From Rhinopomastus cyanomelas (taxonomy: Eukaryota > Chordata > Aves > Bucerotiformes > Rhinopomastidae), in the NCBI GenBank assembly GCA_013400115.1, contig VXBP01004404.1, positions 374,309-438,308 of the forward strand: DNA of 64,000 bases. The letters are read 5' to 3'. The notes beneath the pieces are model-generated. The model did no database searches. It was not told the DNA's origin and worked only from the letters and a program-made list of their open reading frames with translations. Below, in pieces: positions 1 to 11,476 of this stretch. The translations under genes were made by a program, and so were the position numbers. Numbering within the stretch: the stretch's first letter is position 1; each line of letters begins with the position of its first letter.

Positions 1-381
1 ATGGGGGGAGAGAGAGAGATGGGGGGAGAGAGAGAGATGGGGAAGAGAGAGATGGGGAGAGAGAAATGGAGGGAGAGAGAAATGGGGGGAGAAAGAGAGA
101 TGGGGGGAGAGAGACATGGGGCCAGAGAGAGATGGGGGAGAGAGAGATGGGGCCAGAGAGAGATGGAGGCCAGAGAGAGATGGAGGCCAGAGAGAGATGG
201 AGGCCAGAGAGAGGGGAGATGGGGTGGGGAGGGAAGAGCGGGGAGAGAGGGAGAAGAGGAGAGTGTAACGGGAGAGAGAGAGGAGAGAGAGACACAAAGT
301 GAGATGGGGAGAGAGAGAGATGGAAGGAGGGAGGGAGAGGGAGAAAGAGGAGTGGAGGAGAGAGATGGACAGTGCTAGAGG
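1..381. repeat. GA-rich minisatellite / polypurine tract
   Basis: Almost pure purine on the + strand, built of GAGAGAGATGGGG-like units. It includes a perfect 17-bp unit (CCAGAGAGAGATGGAGG) tiled at 153-169, 170-186 and 187-203. In RBFOX2 pre-mRNA sense it is CU-rich. Such tracts can form triplex DNA and, as RNA, resemble PTB-type binding sequence. The open frames through it come from low complexity and are not genes. Confidence 0.9.
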
Positions 382-1023
382 GAGAGGAAGCTAGTGAAGT
401 TCCCGGGTGGTGAGGAGAGCACGGCTCCAGCAGCGCGGCCGGTGCGAGACGAGGGCTCGGGCTCGCACCCACCGCTGGCCGGGCCGGCTCTTTCCTTTGC
501 AATCCCATCCCAAGCAGCAGAGACCTGACAGAGGGCAGAGGCTGCTCCCGAAGCCAAATGGAGAGCAGACTAAAGTCAGGGCTAACTCCCAGGCAGCTCT
601 GGCCTGCAAACACCGGGAGAACCGCAGGACAAACTTTACCAGCTCGGCACAGCGGACTGTTTTGGTAAAGCCCACAGACTTGGATCCACCTCTAACTAAG
701 CCATCCAGACTCCACTTGTTTGGACTCTCTTGCTAAAAACCAAACCCAGTGTCAAGCACAAAGGACAGGCAGGGGGTCAGGCTGATGCACTTGGTGCACA
801 GATCAAGTGTCTTCTGGTTTCCAGCTAACACGGGCTGAAGAGCTCCAGAATGCATTTTGGGCAACGCGGGTGGCAATTTGCCGAGGGCTCCGACCACAAG
901 GGCACCTCCAGAACACATGTTGAAGCAAAGAGGCCACCTGAAGACCGTGAACCTCAAGTCCAAGCGGAAGGCGTAGGCTCTAAACCGACACTGCTTAGCT
1001 GGGTCGCGACTTCCAAATCTCTC

Positions 1024-1056
1024 GTGTGCATGCACACATGTGCACACACGTGTGTG
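1024..1056. repeat. Alternating purine-pyrimidine (TG/CA) tract
   Basis: About 33 bp of alternating TG/CA, including the self-complementary TGCATGCA (1027-1034) and ACACGTGTGT. It is a Z-DNA-prone short repeat and overlaps one UGCAUG site. Confidence 0.6.
1029..1034 (-). promoter_or_regulatory. UGCAUG, candidate RBFOX binding site
   Basis: TGCATG on the minus (pre-mRNA) strand, in intron 4 about 980 nt downstream of exon 4. UGCAUG is the known high-affinity RBFOX motif. A 6-mer is expected by chance about once per 4 kb per strand, so one site alone proves nothing. Confidence 0.4.
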
Positions 1057-1128
1057 GAGGGAGGAGGGAAATTTGGGTTTAATTGAAAATGGGAATCTTA
1101 GCATTGATTAAGTCAAGCAGAGTATAGA

Positions 1129-1134
1129 CATGCA
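1129..1134 (-). promoter_or_regulatory. UGCAUG, second candidate RBFOX binding site
   Basis: A second minus-strand TGCATG lies exactly 100 bp from the first, about 880 nt downstream of exon 4 in the same intron. It could take part in RBFOX autoregulation of the following RRM exon. Function is not shown. Confidence 0.4.
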
Positions 1135-2009
1135 CTGTGCAAGCTTCCCCCATAGAGCTTTGGCAATGCACCTCGCTCCTGACCTGCACAACTCCCTGCT
1201 ATTCCAGTGCTGAACCTCCTGGGCAGAGAGAGAATCACATCCATTTGTCATTGTGGTGACACTGGTTACGTGACGAGAACCAACTGCCAATCAGGACAAG
1301 ACCACTGAATCTCTCTGCAGCTGATCTGAGCAACATTTGAAATCTCACCTCCATCAATTACCACTAACCCTCAACAAAACCTCCCTTTCCAGTTATCTGT
1401 AGGGTGACAATAGACCTGTGAACGCAAATTCAAGGGGGAGAGGTCCTCACGGGGGAGAGGACCACACGGGGCAGGGCAAGCAGGATGAGGATGCTCACAG
1501 GAAGCATTAAACACCTCAAATGTGGAAGGCCAGTGTCTCAGAAGTGCTGAGTTAAGTCCACAAAACAGAGTACACAAAATCCTTCCACATAGGAGGTGTT
1601 TTAAGGCAACAAAAATGAGGGGGAGGTGGGGGGGGGGCTAGGCTTTGGTCTTGGGGTCTGCCACACCACAAAGCTGCTTCACTTTATCCAGCCTTCCCCA
1701 CACAGCACCCACTGCTAGTGCAACGGGAAGGGGTTGGTCCCAAGGCTCAAGTGGGTGACTCCCTGTTTGTTCAAGCCTGGGAAGCTTGATCCCATGTTAC
1801 CAGGAGGAGAGTCCGGGAGCATCTGTAGATGCTGCCCAGCAATGCCCGTGCTCAGAGTCTGAGGGAACAGGAGACAGCCCTCAAAATAGCTCTTCCCTGC
1901 CCCATCACACTAACGCCTGCTGATCTCTACAGAGCAGCTTCTCTAGGCAATGAGCTGCCTTTTACTCTGCAATCAAAACAAGAGAAGCTGGTATGGAAAC
2001 AGGACTTAC

Positions 2010-2063
2010 CTTGGAGCCACGCTCATTAAAGATTATCTCTACATCAAGGATTTTGCCGAATTG
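2010..2063 (-). CDS. RBFOX2: RBFOX2 coding exon 4 (54 nt, central RRM)
   Basis: The exon has eighteen codons on the minus strand, QFGKILDVEIIFNERGSK. A clean pyrimidine tract and AG (2069-2064) precede it, and AAG/GTAAGT follows (2009-2004). It continues the RRM after exon 3 (MFG then QFG) in phase 0 and covers helix 1 to strand 2-3 of the fold. RNP1 (GFGFVTF) should be in the next exon, which is not in this window. The residues are the same in RBFOX1, RBFOX2 and RBFOX3, so the paralogue call rests on the other three exons. In the family, the next exon (93 nt) is the one whose skipping gives an RRM-defective protein under RBFOX autoregulation. That makes intron 4, which starts here, a candidate for the responsible UGCAUG sites. 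Confidence 0.96.
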
Positions 2064-2275
2064 CTGCAGAGAGACAGGGAGAGAGAAATAAAAAGACATT
2101 TAGTTCTTGCAATCCATTTTCCGTACCTTTTGGGGGCTGGCTGACTGCAAGGAGGACGCTGAGAGTATTTCCAGCACACAGGCAAAGGCATGAACTGTGA
2201 GCAACACGGCCCAATTTCCTTGGGATAGGACACGTGGATCCTCCTGGTCACAGACCCCAGGTTTTCTCATTGAAG

Positions 2276-2415
2276 TCTGAAGGACTAGACGATCTTTTGA
2301 GGTCCCTTCTGATCCCCAATGATTCTATGACTTGGTCTAGGTGGTCCTGCTCTGGCAGAGGGATTGGAGAAGATGATCTTTTGAGATCCCTTCCAATCCC
2401 TAACGTTCTGTGACT
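2276..2415 (+). mobile_element. Two CR1 3' tails in tandem
   Basis: One tail (2276-2329) ends GATTCTATG and runs straight into a second copy that begins ACTTGGTCTAG, the end of the CR1 reading frame, and ends TGTTCTGTGACT-like. Both are in the same orientation and both are 5'-truncated. Confidence 0.85.
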
Positions 2416-3910
2416 CTTATCCTTACTCTGTGTGGGAACCAACAACAAACAGTGTTTTCTGCTCATGGCTGTGCTCCTTGGGCTGGGTTACAGACCTGTC
2501 AAAACAGTGGGTGCCCTGCTTGAAAGGCCTGTGGCTAGATGTGCAGACATGGAGCACAAATGACAGCAAGCCAGGATGGCTGAGGAGAAGGTCTGAATAT
2601 GTGAGCAATGAAAGCTATTAAGTCCCTCCAACTCCTAGCCCACAAGTGTCATTAAGGAAGCAAAACGCTTCCAACAATTTTTAGCTCCAGTCTGTCTGCT
2701 TCCATTCTCCATTCTTAAAAAGGAGACTGTACTATTCTTCTACGAATGTTGGTTCACAGATGTGGTTTTTGTTGTTCTATTGTTTAAGGACAATACTTGA
2801 TCTTCTATTCATCTCAAGAACAATTAAACTCACAATGTCCCGCATTACGACCAAGTTTGAACGGCGCTAACGTAAACAGGCATCTTCCTTGAAACCCCAA
2901 CATCTCAGCAGCTTTGGCTTGGTCCATGCTGGATCTTCTTTTGAGCACTGCTGTGCCAATCACAGCTCAACTACTTTATCTATTTCTATCCCATGCTCGG
3001 TGTGGGCTTGTTTATAAGGGAGATTATCTGTTGATTGCCTTTTGTTGTCTTTGTTGCATATGGCTGGGGCAGTGCCGTGAAAGAGATCAGTCACCATCAC
3101 CTTCTTGGTGGTCCTGGTGGGCTATTACAGTGTTGTTACATCACAAGGGCTGAGCCAATTTAACAGCTCACTGCTGTTGAAGGGCTGTCCCTGCTCCTTC
3201 ATCCTTCTCTGTCTGGTATCATCAGCTTCCTACAGCCAGTCTCAGTTTTCATTCTCACCTGCAGATAAAGTGCTACAGCTCCACCACCCCTGTGACAAAC
3301 TGGCCCAACAAAAGGAATAAACCCAAAGTTTTGATGATTTACTGATCCAAAGTGGCTTAAAGGGTCAGGTGAGCACGAAGGCTTTGAGAAGCAAAACCAA
3401 GCAGGACGCCCTGTGTGAGAGCAGGAGCTGTCCCTGCCAGCCCAGCCCGGCTCCTAGCCCTGCCGCACACGCTGAAACAACCAGCCTCTTGACCCATGCA
3501 AATGCCAACCTTATTTTCAGGATCTTCAAAGCCATCAAAAATCACCATCTTCTACCTCATTAGAACCATCTTGCAAGAGAACAAACTGTGCAGCTTCTGG
3601 TGCACAATTATGCTGTCCCATCTTCCCCTTTCTCCACACCCAGCTGGGCCTGGATCCCGGGTATCAGCGCCAGCACTGCCTGCCAGCCCCGCTTGGCTGA
3701 GCTCACCATGAAGGGTTTCCACACCAACTGGAAATCTTGTCTTGTGTCTTTTAATTTCTTGTGGCTGACAAAAAGCTGGTGGTAGCACTGAATTCAAGTG
3801 GTGAGACCCAGCTCCATGAGAGGTCGTGGGCAGGGCTGTGTCCCTACCCTACAGACAATGGAGGTCACATGATCTTCTAGATGACAGAATAAAGATCATT
3901 AATTCTATTT

Positions 3911-4003
3911 AGTGGTGATGACAGGGATAGGGAAAGGTTGGACTCGATGATCTTGAAGGTCTCCACCAGCTGAAACAATTCTATGATTCTATTCTACGAG
4001 TCT
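3911..4003 (+). mobile_element. CR1-like 3' end, divergent family
   Basis: It carries GGTTGGACTCGATGATCTTG and an ATTCTATGATTCTATTCTA tail, typical of an avian CR1 family other than the main one here. Confidence 0.7.
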
Positions 4004-4194
4004 ATTGGATCTGCATCATTGACACTTGCTTGCAATGGTCTACATCCACCCACTCAACCTGCTCTAGTCTCTTTGCTAGCTAGGAGCTGTGGGTGTTTGA
4101 AGGGGCAAAAGGGTGGAACCTACTTGGAAGAGAAGAAACAGAGACAACAGGAGCTGACTTGTTTGAGAGCACAGTAGGAGAACCTGGGGGTTCA

Positions 4195-4624
4195 CACAAA
4201 GATGATGAAGGGAGCAGAACATCTCCCTGATGAGAAAAGGCTGAGGGAGCTGGGTCTCTTGAGCTTGGAGAAAAGGAGATTGAGGGGTGACCTCATTAAT
4301 GTTGATAAATATGTGAAGGATGGGTGTCAGGAGGATGGAGCCAGGCTCTGCTCAGTGGCATCTAGTGATAGGACAAGGGGAAGCGGGTGTGAGCTGAAAG
4401 AAGTTCCACATCAATATGAGAAGGAACTTCTTCCCAGGGAGGGTGACAGAGCACTGGAAGGGGCTGCCAAGGGAGGTTGTGGAGTCTCCTTCTCTGGAGA
4501 TGTTTAAAACCTGCCTGGACATGTTCCTGTGTGACTTGGTCTAGGTGATCCTGCTGTGGCAGGGGGATGGGACTGGATGATCTTTTAAGGCCCCTTCCAG
4601 TCCCTAATGTTCTGTGTTTCTGTG
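4195..4624 (+). mobile_element. CR1 LINE 3' fragment
   Basis: This 430-bp 5'-truncated copy runs from CACAAAGATGATGAAGGGAG, through the end of the reverse-transcriptase reading frame, to the 3' UTR and a TGTTCTGTG tail. Remnant residues include LINVDKYVKDGCQEDGARLC. Confidence 0.92.
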
Positions 4625-5647
4625 GATGTCCACAGTCTACCTGGGGACCCAATCAGAGATATCACTAGGACACTCCCTGAACTGATGAAAGCAACTATTA
4701 CCCACTACTAATTGCTGTGGAAGAGCTTCCTGCTCTGTGAAGTTCCCCTGGAAGCAAGCAGCATGGCCACCAGGGCAAGAGAGCATGAGCTGGGCTCTTC
4801 GACACAGTGCCGCAGCCGTTGCAGCAGCTGCTCCAACAGCTCCCAACACCAGAGCCTTTGTCCTCGCTGCTGCAACGGGTCCAGCAGCAGGTCCAGCACT
4901 GGAGACACTTTTATCTTGGTAGCGTGCCAGAATTTTCCTGAAGAATAAAAGCAGGGAAATGGAACTAGTTCATTTTAACAGTTTATATCTCCTTCAAAGC
5001 TGAATCTAATTTAGTGGAACATAAAAAGGCACTTTGTTCTCTGATGGTGCTTCCCCTACCAAATGTCAACAGCCAACTGCAAACAATTGAAGCTTTAAGA
5101 GCTCCTTAGTGAAAGGTCATGATTTTTGCGTGGAAAGCGTTAGGCTGCCTAAACACAAGGGTCAACACCAGATGCCCCCCCAGTAATTCTCAAAAATCAT
5201 GTATACAGGCATGTTTGTGTTTTCCAGTAGACAGAGGATCCGGCCAAACGAAACAAGATTCATATTTGGGTCATCCATCCTCCGATCTTTAACCCTACAG
5301 ACATGAATCGCTGTTCTCACAGACCTGATTCTTTCACTCACTGATCACCAAGAACTTCCACTTACAACCCTGCAGAGCACTCAGTGGAAAAACATCCTCA
5401 GTAGAGTTCACAGCCTCTGAAGAAGGTGACACTGCAGGACCACACATCTCAAATGCTTCTCCTCAGGACTTAAAAAGCTTCCTGTACAACCAAGAAGGCC
5501 ACATCTCCCATCACAGGTCAGGTCATGCAAGGAGCCTCTTCCACGAACTACTCATGCAGATGCTGTGTGATGGATAGATACACACACACACCACACATCT
5601 GCAGTTGTGCCATGGGGCAGGAGCTCCAGCACCTTGTTTTATTTTAG

Positions 5648-5832
5648 TCACAGAATTATTGAGGCTGAAAAAGACCTCTGAGATCATCCAGCCCAGCCTG
5701 TGACCTGGGATCACCACATCAGCCAGACCAGGGCACTAAGTCTGTCCTTATACCTTCAGGGACAGGGGCTCTGCCACTGCCCTGGGCAGTCCATTCCAGT
5801 GTCTGATCACCCCTTCCATTCCCTGAAGTGAC
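5648..5832 (-). mobile_element. CR1 3' fragment, divergent family
   Basis: Reads as reverse complement: TCACAGAATTATTGAGGCTG at the tail end, then AAGACCTCTGAGATCATCCAG and the reading-frame end. It belongs to the family that reads FxxxLDxALxxLV at its C-terminus, also seen at 40080, 43901 and 47738. Confidence 0.85.
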
Positions 5833-6408
5833 CTTGTGACAGCTTTTAGTTATTTTCTGCAAGGCAGGTACATGAGAATCATCTCCTCCGCAATGGTAGC
5901 AGGGGCTGTTGGAAATAACAGCTTTAAGAGGCATCAAGTCATTACAGACATCAGCTATGACCAGAACCCATTTTTCTTGCTTGAACATGATGTACCTCAT
6001 CAAAGATGCAAGGGCATTGTGCAAGGAAAGGCATGTGCATGCTGTGTGCTTCTTTTCACCCAGATGACATGAAGGCAGCAGATTTTTCCAGCAGAGGCCA
6101 TAACTACATTATATATAATAAATTTGAAAGATCTGGCATCAGAGAGCTTTTCCCTTCCAAGGTACTGACAGTTTAGAAGGGCCCCTCCTGGATGCTCTGT
6201 TCCAGCTGGCCCTGGCTCCTCCACCAGTCTAGAGCTTTCAATATCAGCTCCAAAACGTGCCAGACAAATAACTGAACCCTCAAGATGCAAACAACAGCGA
6301 GCACAAGGCAAGTTCTCCAGAAATCACAGAACAGCAAAAGGCACCGTTCAACGATCACATCTCTCCAGGAGAACCCTGTTTGCCCAAGCAGCTCTGCACT
6401 GGCCCCAG

Positions 6409-6513
6409 AGAATCACAGAATCATCAGGGATTGGAAGGGACCTCGAAAGATCATCCAGTCCAATCCCCCTGCCACAGCAAGATCCCCTAGATCCACCTGC
6501 ACCGGACCACATC
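6409..6513 (-). mobile_element. CR1 3' tail fragment (first of tandem pair)
   Basis: Reverse-complement tail: AATCACAGAATCATCAGGGA, then the 3' UTR and a few codons of the reading-frame end. It abuts a second copy in the same orientation. Confidence 0.88.
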
Positions 6514-6515
6514 CA

Positions 6516-6616
6516 TCACAGAATCATAGAACCATTAGGGGCTGGAAGGGACCTCGAAAGATCATCCAGTCCAATCCCCCTGCCACAGCAGGATCACCCA
6601 GATCCAGTCACACAGT
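6516..6616 (-). mobile_element. CR1 3' tail fragment (second of tandem pair)
   Basis: A near-identical tail starting at ATCACAGAATCATAGAACC, only 2 bp from the previous copy. The pair suggests insertion into or beside an existing CR1 tail. Confidence 0.88.
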
Positions 6617-8165
6617 GAGTCTGGGTTCCCCTGGAGACAAGCAGGGTGAGCTAGCTAAACCCCGAAGGTGCCAAACCATCTGTTCTCAAAGATGGTCAAA
6701 ACAGCCATGAAACCAAACTTTGTGTGCAGGAGGCCATCTCAGGTCCTTGAGCTTGAGATGCATAAATGAAAGCCTTTCATATGCAGGACAGGTCCACGCT
6801 GCAGAGTGCCCTCACCGTAGCTCCCAGCTACATGGGAAATGCCTTCAGCTAAGAACATCTGGCTCCATCACAGCACGTGTTAGCTATGGCAGCGTGGGGT
6901 CTGCCTGAGCTACGCTGCTACCAGCACGTGAACCTCCTCACCTAAAGCTGGGGCACATCCTCAGAACAGTGGGGCCACCCCTTTTCAGCCAAGTGACATC
7001 ACTGTGCTCTGCTGATGGAAGCATTACGGACTTACAAGCCAAAGGACTACTGCAGCTTACCAACTGAACAGAGCAAACAAGCACCAAGCCCTTATTAGGG
7101 CTGACCTGTTGCCCAACAGAGTGGTTTCTAAGAAACAAGACTTTAAAAGGAAGAGCACAGATGTCCAACAGGACTCACAGACTGCTGCCATCCCAACAAA
7201 CAAAGCGACGAGGAGCAGAGTTTCATTTGTTATCTTCTGACTCACAAATAAAAGATTTGAACACCAAACAGTGAGGTGGGGGTGCAGAGCAGAACAGGTC
7301 AGGAGATGCTAACAGCAGATCAGCCTCCAGGTCTACACTTCCAGCTCCTTGTTGCTGCCTTGTGCCATCCCCAGAGGTGTGAAAGGATCACAGCCTGGTG
7401 CTGCTGCTGCCACAGAGAAGGTGCCTGGACCCATGCCCACAAGAGCAGCCTGTGCCCAGAGCTCAGCTGGAGAGGATTCAGACACACTCACTGAGTTCAT
7501 ATAAAACTGAGTTATGGAAGACAGCTCCATCTAATTCTATCGATGCCTTCTGTGCAAGTAAATCCAGGTGGACACAACGGTGATGCTCAGAGCACTCTCA
7601 CCGCAGACCCTTCCAATAAATCACACGAAAACCTAACGAGATCGCAGACAGAAGTGCGGTGCAGCCGCTGCTGCCTCCCACCACACGGTCACCATGCCCT
7701 GTGCCATCAGCACAGCCTTCACAGACAGGCAGCAGGACAGCTGCTGATGGCTACAGTGGCACAACTACCCCTGCCCACTGGTCCCCAGCACAGCCGTGCA
7801 GATGAAGCAGGATGCTCAAGCAGCACCGAGCGTGGAAGTCACACTGGTGAGATGTATCAGGATGAACAGCAGCACATCTTCTGACTCTGCCCAACAGCAG
7901 CAGGAATAAAGCCCTGCCCCGTGACAGAGCTGGAGCTGTCTGGAGCTGTCACTGGGAGAAGAGCTTGGAAGCAAGAGTTGCCACAGAGGTCACCTGGTGT
8001 CAGAAGGCTTGTTGTCTGGTGCTGGCACAGAGGTCTGGTTACGTGTGACCAGTGGCCAGTACTGCTCAGAGATGGGAAAACTGAAGTACACCTTGATATC
8101 CAGCAGATAGGGTATCTACCTTCAGATGTCCAGGCCACTCAGGAAGCAACTTGGCTACTGCTACG

Positions 8166-8788
8166 TGCCCTTGTGGCCAAGAAGGCCAACAGCATCCTGG
8201 GGTGGATGAGAACAGGGGTGGTTAGCAGATCGAGAGAGGTTCTCCTCTACCTCTACTCTGCCCTGGTGAGACCACACCTGGAGTATTGTGTTCAGTTCCA
8301 GATGCCTCAGTTCTAGAAGGATGCAGAGCTGCTGTAGAGTCCAGCACAGAGCCACAAAGATGATGAAGACAGTGGAGCATCACCCTGATGAGGAGAGGCT
8401 TAGGGAGCTGGGTCTCTGAGCTTGGAGAAAAGGAGACTGAGAGGAGACCTCACTAATGTTGATAAATACGTGAAAGGACAGGTGTCTGGAGGATGGGGCC
8501 AGGCTCTGCTCAGGGGTATCTAATGGTAGGACAAGGAGCAATGGGTGTGAGCTGGAACAGAGGAGGTTCCACATTGATATGAGAAGGACCTTCTTCCCAG
8601 TGAGGGTGACAGAGCACTGGAAGGGGCTGCCCAGGGGGGTTGTGGAGTCTCCTTCTCTGGAGACATTTAAAACCCACCTGGACGTGTTCCTGTGTGACTT
8701 GGTCTAGGGGATCCTGCTGCGTCAGGGGGATTGGACTGGATGATCTTTCGAGGTCCCTTCCAATCCCTAATGTTCTGTGATTCTGTGA
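8166..8788 (+). mobile_element. CR1 LINE 3' fragment (0.62 kb)
   Basis: It starts in GTGCCCTTGTGGCCAAGAAG and keeps recognisable CR1 ORF2 residues ALVRPHLEYCVQF, then LINVDKYV-like sequence with frameshifts. It ends in the 3' UTR with ATTCTGTG. It is degraded and cannot be autonomous. Confidence 0.93.
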
Positions 8789-9429
8789 CACCTCACTGCA
8801 TCTACACCTACCAGTCCGAGCTCCTTGGTCTATCACATTATTAATGGCCTTAAGCCTTAGCTTAATGGCTAGTAAGTCGTTTTCTGCTGTTGCCAATAGC
8901 TGTGTGTTGTTAATTACTTGTCTCTTTAAACTCGGTGTCAAACACAGACTTAACACGCTACCAACGTCTCAGTGAGGAAGAACTGTAGTCTCTGTCTTCT
9001 ATCACTTTAGCCTCAAACTCCAGGCTCACAGAGGTCGTTTTGCACTCTCGACACCCGAATGAAGCTGGATGAGGAATTCTATCCCCCGAGATATTTTAGG
9101 AAGTGAGGAGTGACAAAATGTCTCCCCAGAGGCCAAGACCCGAAGGCAAGAAGAGCTTCCAAAAATACCCGAGCTCCCAGAGACGCGTTGCTTGGGTCAT
9201 ATGAAACAGCAGCCTCCCAAACCCAAGCACCTTAGAAGAACCTCACAGTAGAGATGTGATTTATGCTTGGAGTAAGGAAATGATACCGTTACCTGCCTTA
9301 AGACCCACTGTGAAAAAAAAGCAGCTGCCATCTGTCACCTGTAATAAATGAAGTTATTAGTAACTTTACTATCTGGAAGTTATGAAATGTGACAGAGTGG
9401 GCAGCTCTCTATAAAAACAGCCATGCATT

Positions 9430-9449
9430 ATTACTGCTGCAGCAGTAAT
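9430..9449. repeat. 20-bp perfect palindrome
   Basis: ATTACTGCTGCAGCAGTAAT is identical to its reverse complement. TGC and GCA further extend the stem if 3 nt are looped out. It lies in unique intron 3 sequence. Confidence 0.8.
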
Positions 9450-9497
9450 GCAACACAGCCCCTTTATCATCCGGGCTTGCGACGTTCTCCACCAGCA

Positions 9498-9566
9498 TCA
9501 TAGAATCATCACGGATTGGAAGGGACCTCGAAAGATCATCCAGTCCAATCCCCCTGCCACAGCAGA
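9498..9566 (-). mobile_element. CR1 3' tail fragment
   Basis: Reverse complement of the main-family 3' UTR (TCATAGAATCATCACGGATT ... CCCCCTGCCACAGCAG), 69 bp. Confidence 0.88.
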
Positions 9567-10105
9567 AGCAGTAGCCATGGACTGAGCCCGCTGTAGAACA
9601 GGCAGCTCCTCCATCTGAAACCAGAGATGACTGAGAGAATTCACCCCCTTTGCCGCGCTCTCGATCTCATCTGCAATTGTCATCGGCATAATCCTTATTT
9701 TTATCCCACGCTATCTGGATTTTTTAAAATAGCTGAGGATGATGGAGCAAAGAGCCTTTCACCAGAGCCAGTTCTGCAGAGCGGCGACTCCGACAACTCA
9801 GGCTGTTGCTCTCACAGCAGATAAGAGGGATTTAGTGCATGGATACCCGTATGCGCTACCAAAACAACCTAGTTTCCTTGTTTTTGTGGAGGTAATTAGT
9901 GATTCAGCCTGAGAACAGATGGATGTTCCTCTAGCAGACACTGCAGCCTATCCCCCATCTCCTCTGAGACTCTGAAGTCCAGAATTGACCAGCGTGTCCC
10001 AGCCAACGTTACACCGCGAGGAACCAGCCACGAGGCGCGAGCACAGATGCTATCACAGCACAAAGCTGAAAGGACTGAAAACATCCTGAGAGAAACGTGA
10101 GCTTT

Positions 10106-10294
10106 TGAGAAGGAACTTCTTCACAGTGAGGGTGCCAGTGCACTGAACAGGCTGCCCAGGGGGGCTGTGGAGTCTCCTTCTCTGGAGACCTTTAAAACCC
10201 ACCTGGATGTGTTCCTGTGCAATCCCGCTGTGGCAGGGGGATTGGACTGGATGATCTTTCAAGGCCCCTTCCAATCCCTAATGTTCTGTGATTT
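10106..10294 (+). mobile_element. CR1 LINE 3' fragment
   Basis: It runs from TGAGAAGGAACTTCTTCACA to ATGTTCTGTGATTTT. A short internal deletion removes the usual GACTTGGTCTAGGTG. Confidence 0.9.
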
Positions 10295-11340
10295 TCCTTC
10301 TGCACACACAGTCCACTGGGGAAAGGGAGAGCTGACCAGCAGCTAAGGAGACAAGTACCATCACGTCACACTCCTTAGACAAACTATCTTGGAACAAGCT
10401 ATCTTTGGAAGACACTTATCTTCCAAAAGAAGAATGGCCCTCAGAAAGCAGACAGTGAGATTTCTGAAAAGGGTTGCTAACTTGTTTTTTTTAAACACTG
10501 ATGGCAAATTTACTCCCTGGTAAGTTGCTCCGTTGTTCAAATTAGCCTAATTGACTAAGAATTTCCCTCTTATTTCAAGGTTAATTGTATTAAATCTCAG
10601 CTTCCAACTGGAAAATCTTATTATGACTATAAACAAGACGTAAACCCCTATTAGCAGGTATCATCCAAGCATAAGCACCTGCACAGAGCAGACTTGTCAT
10701 CTCCCAACCTCTCTTTAATAAGCCGAGTAAATCACGCACCCAACACCTGACACGGTTAAAGAGCCACTCATCCTCCAAGCCCTAGGCTGCTATTTTGGTC
10801 CTGGGCTGATCTCACAACTCACCAACATGATGCAATTACAGTCTTTTCAGCTCTGAACAGGAGGAAGATCACATCCCTCCTTGCACCTGATAACTGCTTT
10901 TTGCACTGTTGAAGCAGCTGTCTTCAACAATCACCAGTTCTCCCCAGTGAAACCAGTGTTTTCCAGAGAAAGCTGTCAATTCTACAAGCACAGCCTGGTC
11001 CCCACGCACTCAGGACTGTGCCTCTGCACAGAGCTGCACTGAGCACACTTCTATTAGATTTATTGTCAGCTAGCCTGGTACTGTGAGACCTTCTTCAACA
11101 ATAACCTTGTGTTTCTCTTTTCTCTTCCTCAAGTAGTTTTTTAATCACTGATCTCACTGGAAAGGTTTTCACAGACCTGTCTCCATGGGTTCATACTGGA
11201 GACCAACTGCAACAGATCCCCGGGAAAACCAGCACAAGGAGGAGTCTCTGATCACCAGTCTGTCTCCCCAGTAAATACTACTGTCTGGTGTTAAGGAGGT
11301 TTTTAATCCCTCTAAGTCTTTGTACTCAGGTGAAAACCTG

Positions 11341-11476
11341 CTTCACTGGAGACGTTTAAGACCCGCCTGGATGTGTTCCTGTGTGACTTGGTCTAGATGG
11401 TCCTGCTGTGGCAGGGGGATTGGACAAGATGATCATTCGAGGTCCCTTCCAATCCCTAATGGTTCTATGATTCTGT
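11341..11476 (+). mobile_element. CR1 3' tail fragment
   Basis: CTTCACTGGAGACGTTTAAG through the reading-frame stop (GGTC TAG) to GGTTCTATGATTCTGT. Confidence 0.9.

Larger units (their letters stand above)
1..2009 (-). other. RBFOX2: RBFOX2 intron 4 (partial)
   Basis: The intron begins with a consensus donor at 2009 and runs off the window. It holds the GA-rich minisatellite at 1-381, a GC-rich unique stretch at about 390-560, and an alternating purine-pyrimidine tract at 1024-1056. Two minus-strand TGCATG sites lie at 1029-1034 and 1129-1134. I see no CR1 and no further exon, and in particular not the expected next RRM exon. Confidence 0.85.

Noticed and set aside
4800..4910. CAG/CTG-rich stretch as a coding or triplet-expansion repeat
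   Set aside because: It has no uninterrupted triplet run and no exon boundaries. It is ordinary low-complexity intron sequence.
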